The notes beneath the pieces are model-generated. The model did no database searches. It was not told where the DNA came from and was given only the letters and a program-made list of their open reading frames with translations. From Bacillota bacterium (GTDB lineage Bacteria; Bacillota; Dethiobacteria; Dethiobacterales; Dethiobacteraceae), in assembly GCA_012841735.1 (NCBI GenBank), contig DUUE01000177.1, positions 1 to 9,197 on the forward strand: DNA of 9,197 bases, read 5' to 3'. The first letter of the stretch is position 1; the number at the start of each line of letters is the position of its first letter. This document shows, piece by piece, positions 6,295-9,197 of this stretch. A program made the position numbers and the translations under genes.

Positions 6295-6927
6295 GTGAAA
6301 AAAGCAATTATCGGGAAAAAGCTCGGCATGACCCAGGTCTTCACCGCGGACGGGCAGGTGATCCCGGTTACCGTAATTGAAGCCGGTCCATGCTTTGTCG
6401 TACAAAAAAAGGATAAGGCCGTAGACGGTTATGAAGCTGTCCAGCTTGGTTTCGGTGAACTTGCGCGCGGCAAGGTCAACAAGCCGCAGAGCGGCCATTT
6501 TCAGAAAGCGGGCATTACGCCCAAAAAATACCTGCGCGAATTCCGTTTTGCTGATGTCACGCCTTATGAGGTGGGGCAGGAAATCAAAGCAGACATCTTT
6601 GCGGAAGGTGAATGGGTGGACGTAACGGCAAAATCCAAAGGCAAGGGTTTCGCCGGTTCCATCAAACGGCATGGCCAGGGGCGCGGGCCCGAGACCCACG
6701 GCTCCAATTATCACCGTGGTCCGGGATCCCTTGGGTCCATTGATCCGGCCCGTGTTTTTAAAGGCCAGTCACTGCCCGGACGGATGGGCGGCAAAACAGT
6801 GACTGTGCAGAGACTGCAGGTCGTTAAAGTAGATGCCGACCGCAACCTGCTCCTTGTCCGCGGTGCTGTTCCCGGCCCCCGCGGCGGGCTGGTTACCGTG
6901 AAAAATTCCGTCAAAGCTGCAAAGTAA
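6295..6927 (+). CDS. rplC: 50S ribosomal protein L3
   Basis: L3 is an early 23S rRNA-binding assembly protein whose extended loop approaches the peptidyl-transferase centre. From GTG 6295 the protein has 210 residues, the expected size. It starts KKAIIGKKLGMTQVF and contains the signature SKGKGFAGSIKRHGQGRGP, then HGSNYHRGPGSLGSIDPARV and GRMGGKTVTVQ, and ends VKNSVKAAK. The conserved basic, glycine-rich central segment is the part expected to thread into rRNA. The start codon is GTG, chosen from its 7-base spacing to a perfect AAGGAGGT. The gap to rplD is 28 bases. Confidence 0.99.
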   Translation: MKKAIIGKKLGMTQVFTADGQVIPVTVIEAGPCFVVQKKDKAVDGYEAVQLGFGELARGKVNKPQSGHFQKAGITPKKYLREFRFADVTPYEVGQEIKADIFAEGEWVDVTAKSKGKGFAGSIKRHGQGRGPETHGSNYHRGPGSLGSIDPARVFKGQSLPGRMGGKTVTVQRLQVVKVDADRNLLLVRGAVPGPRGGLVTVKNSVKAAK

Positions 6928-6955
6928 AGAGCAGGTCTAGAAGGGAGGATTTCTG

Positions 6956-7582
6956 ATGCCGAAAGTAGCTTTATATAACCAGCAAGGCGAGCAGATCGGC
7001 GACATCGAACTGTCTGATGACATTTTCGGCGTCCAGATCAACACGGCCGCCATGCACCAGGCCGTAGTGGCGTATCTTGCCAACCGGCGGCTGGCTACAG
7101 CAAAAACGAAAACACGGACGGAAGTCAGAGGCGGCGGGCGGAAACCCTGGCGGCAGAAAGGAACAGGCCGCGCCCGGCACGGCTCCATTCGCTCACCCAT
7201 CTGGCGGGGCGGCGGGATTGTTTTCGGCCCCACCGGGGAGCAAAACTATAAACAAAAACTGCCCAAAAAAATCAAAAGGCTGGCACTCAAGTCGGCCCTG
7301 ACGGCAAAAGTAAATGACGGTGCACTGATTGTTCTTGATGCGCTGACGCTGGATGCGCCCAAAACAAAAGAAATGGCGGCCATTCTGCAACGGCTGCAGA
7401 CAGGGCGGAAAGTGCTCCTGGTCATGGATGGCAGTCAGGAAAATGTCATCAAATCTGCCCGCAATATTCCCGGGGTGAAAACTACACATGCCGGCCAGCT
7501 TAATGTGTATGATATTCTGAATACCGACAACCTGGTGCTGACACGGGATGCCGTGAACCAAATCGAGGAGGTATTCGTGTAA
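6956..7582 (+). CDS. rplD: 50S ribosomal protein L4
   Basis: L4 binds domain I of 23S rRNA, and its long loop forms part of the constriction of the nascent-peptide tunnel. The product is 208 residues, normal for bacteria. The tunnel-loop region is intact: TRTEVRGGGRKPWRQKGTGR, then RHGSIRSPIWRGGG, with no macrolide-type changes that I recognise. ATG 6956 follows AGGGAGG with 7 bases between. In E. coli L4 represses the S10 operon through its leader; nothing in this window shows that the same control operates here. The stop TAA shares its last A with the ATG of rplW (TAATG, 7580-7584), so the two genes are probably translationally coupled. Confidence 0.99.
   Translation: MPKVALYNQQGEQIGDIELSDDIFGVQINTAAMHQAVVAYLANRRLATAKTKTRTEVRGGGRKPWRQKGTGRARHGSIRSPIWRGGGIVFGPTGEQNYKQKLPKKIKRLALKSALTAKVNDGALIVLDALTLDAPKTKEMAAILQRLQTGRKVLLVMDGSQENVIKSARNIPGVKTTHAGQLNVYDILNTDNLVLTRDAVNQIEEVFV
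7566..7572 (+). promoter_or_regulatory. Ribosome-binding site of rplW inside the end of rplD
   Basis: AGGAGGT lies within the last codons of rplD, 9 bases before ATG 7582. Ribosomes finishing rplD would pass directly over it, which fits coupled translation. Confidence 0.8.
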
Positions 7583-7872
7583 TGCGCGATTTGCATGACA
7601 TTATAAAAAGGCCTGTTATTTCTGAAAAAACTACTGCCGAGATGGCCGCACTGAAATATACCTTTGAGGTAGATTCCCGGGCCAATAAAGTGGAAATCAA
7701 GAAAGCTGTGGAAAAACTGTTCAATGTCAAAGTAAAAGACGTGAACACAATCCATATTACAGGCAAAGTAAAGCGGATGGGTATACACAGCGGACGCCGT
7801 CCCAGCTGGAAAAAAGCGGTTGTCACGCTGGCAGAAGGCAGCAAACCCATCGAAATATTTGAAGGCCTGTAA
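7582..7872 (+). CDS. rplW: 50S ribosomal protein L23
   Basis: L23 lies at the polypeptide exit of the large subunit and is the docking site for trigger factor and for signal recognition particle. The 96-residue product starts MRDLHDIIKRPVISEKT. Glu15 in the SEK motif corresponds to E. coli L23 Glu18, which contacts trigger factor. The rest follows the family, with YTFEVDSRANKVEIKKAVEK, a basic KVKRMGIHSGRRPSWKKA loop expected to bind rRNA, and a short acidic end. It overlaps rplD by one base and precedes rplB by 23 bases. Confidence 0.98.
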   Translation: MRDLHDIIKRPVISEKTTAEMAALKYTFEVDSRANKVEIKKAVEKLFNVKVKDVNTIHITGKVKRMGIHSGRRPSWKKAVVTLAEGSKPIEIFEGL

Positions 7873-7895
7873 CCCAGGAAGGAGGGAGATTATCC

Positions 7896-8729
7896 ATGGC
7901 TGTGAAAAAGTTCGTTCCCACCTCTCCGGGACGCCGTTTTATGACCGTGCATACTTTTGACGAAATTACCAAGACCGAGCCGGAAAAATCCCTGTTGGAA
8001 CCGCTGCGGAAAAAGGCGGGCCGGAACGCACAGGGACGGATTACTGTTCGTCATCATGGCGGCGGCCATAAACGCAAATACCGGATTATTGATTTTAAAC
8101 GCAACAAAGACGGCGTGCCGGCCAAAGTAGCCGCGATAGAATATGATCCCAACCGTTCGGCCAATATTGCCCTGCTGCATTACGCCGACGGTGAAAAACG
8201 TTATATTCTTGCTCCCGTGGGTGTGACCCCGGGAACGGAAATTATGTCCGGCGAAAATGCCGATATTAAACCGGGGAATGCCCTGCCGCTCAAAGCCATT
8301 CCTGTCGGTACCATGATCCATAATATTGAGCTGAAAAAGGGCAAGGGCGGGCAGTTGGTCCGTTCAGCCGGTGCCGCCGCCCAGCTGATGGCGAAAGAAG
8401 GCAAATATGCCCATGTGCGCCTGCCATCCGGTGAAGTCAGGCTCATTTCCCAGGAGTGCAAGGCGACCATCGGCCAGGTGGGGAACCTGGACCATGAAAA
8501 CATTACCATCGGGAAGGCAGGCCGCTCCCGCTGGCTCGGTATCCGTCCCACGGTGCGCGGTTCCGTGATGAACCCGGTGGACCATCCCCACGGCGGCGGT
8601 GAAGGCAAGGCGCCCATTGGCCGTAAAAGCCCCGTTACTCCCTGGGGCAAGCCGACCCTTGGTTATAAAACCAGGAAGAAACACAAGAAGTCCGATCAAT
8701 ATATTGTCAAGCGTCGCAAAGAGAAGTAA
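7896..8729 (+). CDS. rplB: 50S ribosomal protein L2
   Basis: L2 is a highly conserved large-subunit protein needed for subunit joining and for an active peptidyl-transferase centre. The protein has 277 residues, a few more than E. coli and usual for Gram-positive bacteria. It starts MAVKKFVPTSPGRRFMTV and has NAQGRITVRHHGGGHKRKYR, the repeat-like OB and SH3-type core, and the C-terminal hallmark MNPVDHPHGGGEG. His230 is the residue equivalent to the functionally important E. coli His229. The basic tail KTRKKHKKSDQYIVKRRK is complete. ATG 7896 follows AAGGAGG at 7879-7885. Confidence 0.99.
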   Translation: MAVKKFVPTSPGRRFMTVHTFDEITKTEPEKSLLEPLRKKAGRNAQGRITVRHHGGGHKRKYRIIDFKRNKDGVPAKVAAIEYDPNRSANIALLHYADGEKRYILAPVGVTPGTEIMSGENADIKPGNALPLKAIPVGTMIHNIELKKGKGGQLVRSAGAAAQLMAKEGKYAHVRLPSGEVRLISQECKATIGQVGNLDHENITIGKAGRSRWLGIRPTVRGSVMNPVDHPHGGGEGKAPIGRKSPVTPWGKPTLGYKTRKKHKKSDQYIVKRRKEK

Positions 8730-8739
8730 TTTGTTCAGG

Positions 8740-8747
8740 AAGGAGGT
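8740..8747 (+). promoter_or_regulatory. Ribosome-binding site deciding the TTG start of rpsS
   Basis: AAGGAGGT lies 9 bases before TTG 8757. No ATG or GTG gives the conserved S19 N-terminus, and the first internal ATG would remove about 21 conserved residues, so this site decides for TTG. Confidence 0.87.
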
Positions 8748-8756
8748 CGCCCGGAT

Positions 8757-9041
8757 TTGTCCAGGTCACTGAAAAAAGGCCCATATATTGACCCGAAACT
8801 GCTTGCCAAAATCGAGCAGATGAATGCGAAAAATGAAAAAAAAGTTATTAAAACCTGGTCCCGCCGTTCCACAATATTCCCGCAAATGGTCGGTCATACG
8901 CTGGCGGTCCATGACGGGAGGAAACATGTACCGGTGTATATTACCGAAGATATGGTAGGCCATAAACTCGGCGAATTTGCGCCGACACGCACTTTCCGCG
9001 GACACGGCGGCCATACTGAACGGTCCACCGCTTTGAAATAA
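8757..9041 (+). CDS. rpsS: 30S ribosomal protein S19
   Basis: S19 binds the head of the small subunit with S13, close to the A-site tRNA and the intersubunit bridges. The 94-residue product begins (M)SRSLKKGPYID, the family N-terminus, directly after a TTG start codon. Other conserved blocks are KVIKTWSRRSTIFPQMVGH, then VHDGRKHVPVYITEDMVGHK and LGEFAPTRTFRGH. TTG is rare for a ribosomal-protein gene but here has a perfect Shine-Dalgarno sequence at 9 bases. The gene is 27 bases after rplB. Its stop codon overlaps the ribosome-binding site of rplV. Confidence 0.98.
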   Translation: MSRSLKKGPYIDPKLLAKIEQMNAKNEKKVIKTWSRRSTIFPQMVGHTLAVHDGRKHVPVYITEDMVGHKLGEFAPTRTFRGHGGHTERSTALK

Positions 9042-9046
9042 GGAGG
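9040..9046 (+). promoter_or_regulatory. Ribosome-binding site of rplV overlapping the rpsS stop
   Basis: AAGGAGG begins within the TAA stop of rpsS (9039-9041) and lies 7 bases before GTG 9054, so termination on rpsS and initiation on rplV are probably linked. Confidence 0.8.
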
Positions 9047-9053
9047 GATAACC

Positions 9054-9197
9054 GTGGAAGCAAGAGCAACAGCCAAATACATTCGCATGTCGCCGCGGAA
9101 GGCTCGCCTTGTTGTGGACCAGATTCGCGGCCGGAATGTCCGGGATGCACTGGCAATGCTGAAAGTGCTCCCCAATAAACCCGCGGAACCCATTACC
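9054..9197 (+). CDS. rplV: 50S ribosomal protein L22 (N-terminal part, cut by window end)
   Basis: L22 binds all domains of 23S rRNA, and its beta-hairpin lines the peptide tunnel. Only the first 48 codons are present, starting at GTG 9054. The sequence MEARATAKYIRMSPRKARLV, followed by VDQIRGRNVRDALAML, is the classic L22 N-terminus. The tunnel hairpin, where macrolide-resistance changes occur, lies outside the window. Its place right after rpsS matches the standard S10 order, in which rpsC would come next. Confidence 0.97.
   Translation, partial: MEARATAKYIRMSPRKARLVVDQIRGRNVRDALAMLKVLPNKPAEPIT

Noticed and set aside
1..9197. A hidden defence, mobile or otherwise undescribed gene system.
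   Set aside because: All the coding space is taken by conserved transcription and translation genes in the standard order. No transposase, integrase, direct-repeat array, tRNA or unexplained gap over 133 bases is present.

Overview
This window is an ordinary but well-preserved bacterial translation-gene locus. It covers the end of the rpoBC unit, the complete str (streptomycin) cluster and the first half of the S10 ribosomal-protein cluster. All genes are on the + strand. The organism looks like a mid-GC Firmicute, probably a clostridial or Peptococcaceae-type lineage. The reasons are the gene order rpoC - L7Ae-like gene - rpsL - rpsG - fusA - tuf - rpsJ, strong AAGGAGGT-type ribosome-binding sites before almost every gene, GTG and TTG starts, an RpoC with no large insertion in its trigger loop, and an EF-Tu with a short cysteine-rich segment after its G5 motif. 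I recall that segment from Peptococcaceae-like EF-Tu proteins but have not checked it. No species name can be given from this sequence alone.

Layout. Bases 1-1115 encode the last 370 residues of RpoC, the RNA polymerase beta' subunit. A strong sigma-A-type promoter (TTGACA, 17-base spacer, extended TGG-TAAAAT) follows at 1132-1160, just before an 84-residue L7Ae/YbxF-family RNA-binding protein (1201-1455). A perfect 11-bp GC hairpin without a U-tract follows that gene. The str genes come next: rpsL (S12), rpsG (S7), fusA (EF-G) and tuf (EF-Tu). The tuf-rpsJ junction (5821-5953) is the longest non-coding stretch, at 133 bases. It holds a 15-bp hairpin and a smaller 6-bp one, but no convincing promoter. 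The S10 genes then run without real gaps: rpsJ, rplC (GTG start), rplD, rplW (sharing one base with rplD), rplB, rpsS (TTG start) and rplV (GTG start, cut by the window end). No stretch over 300 bases lacks a gene.

Together the genes supply RNA polymerase, small- and large-subunit ribosomal proteins and the two main elongation factors, so the region should be expressed at high level and in step with growth. The sequence suggests a promoter entering ahead of the L7Ae-like gene and read-through into the S10 genes. The two larger hairpins are candidate points for processing or partial attenuation.

I found no mobile element, CRISPR array, phage gene, tRNA or undescribed gene system. The findings are therefore modest: unusual RNA hairpins, a promoter, a possible metal-site motif in EF-Tu, non-ATG starts and an acidic RpoC tail.
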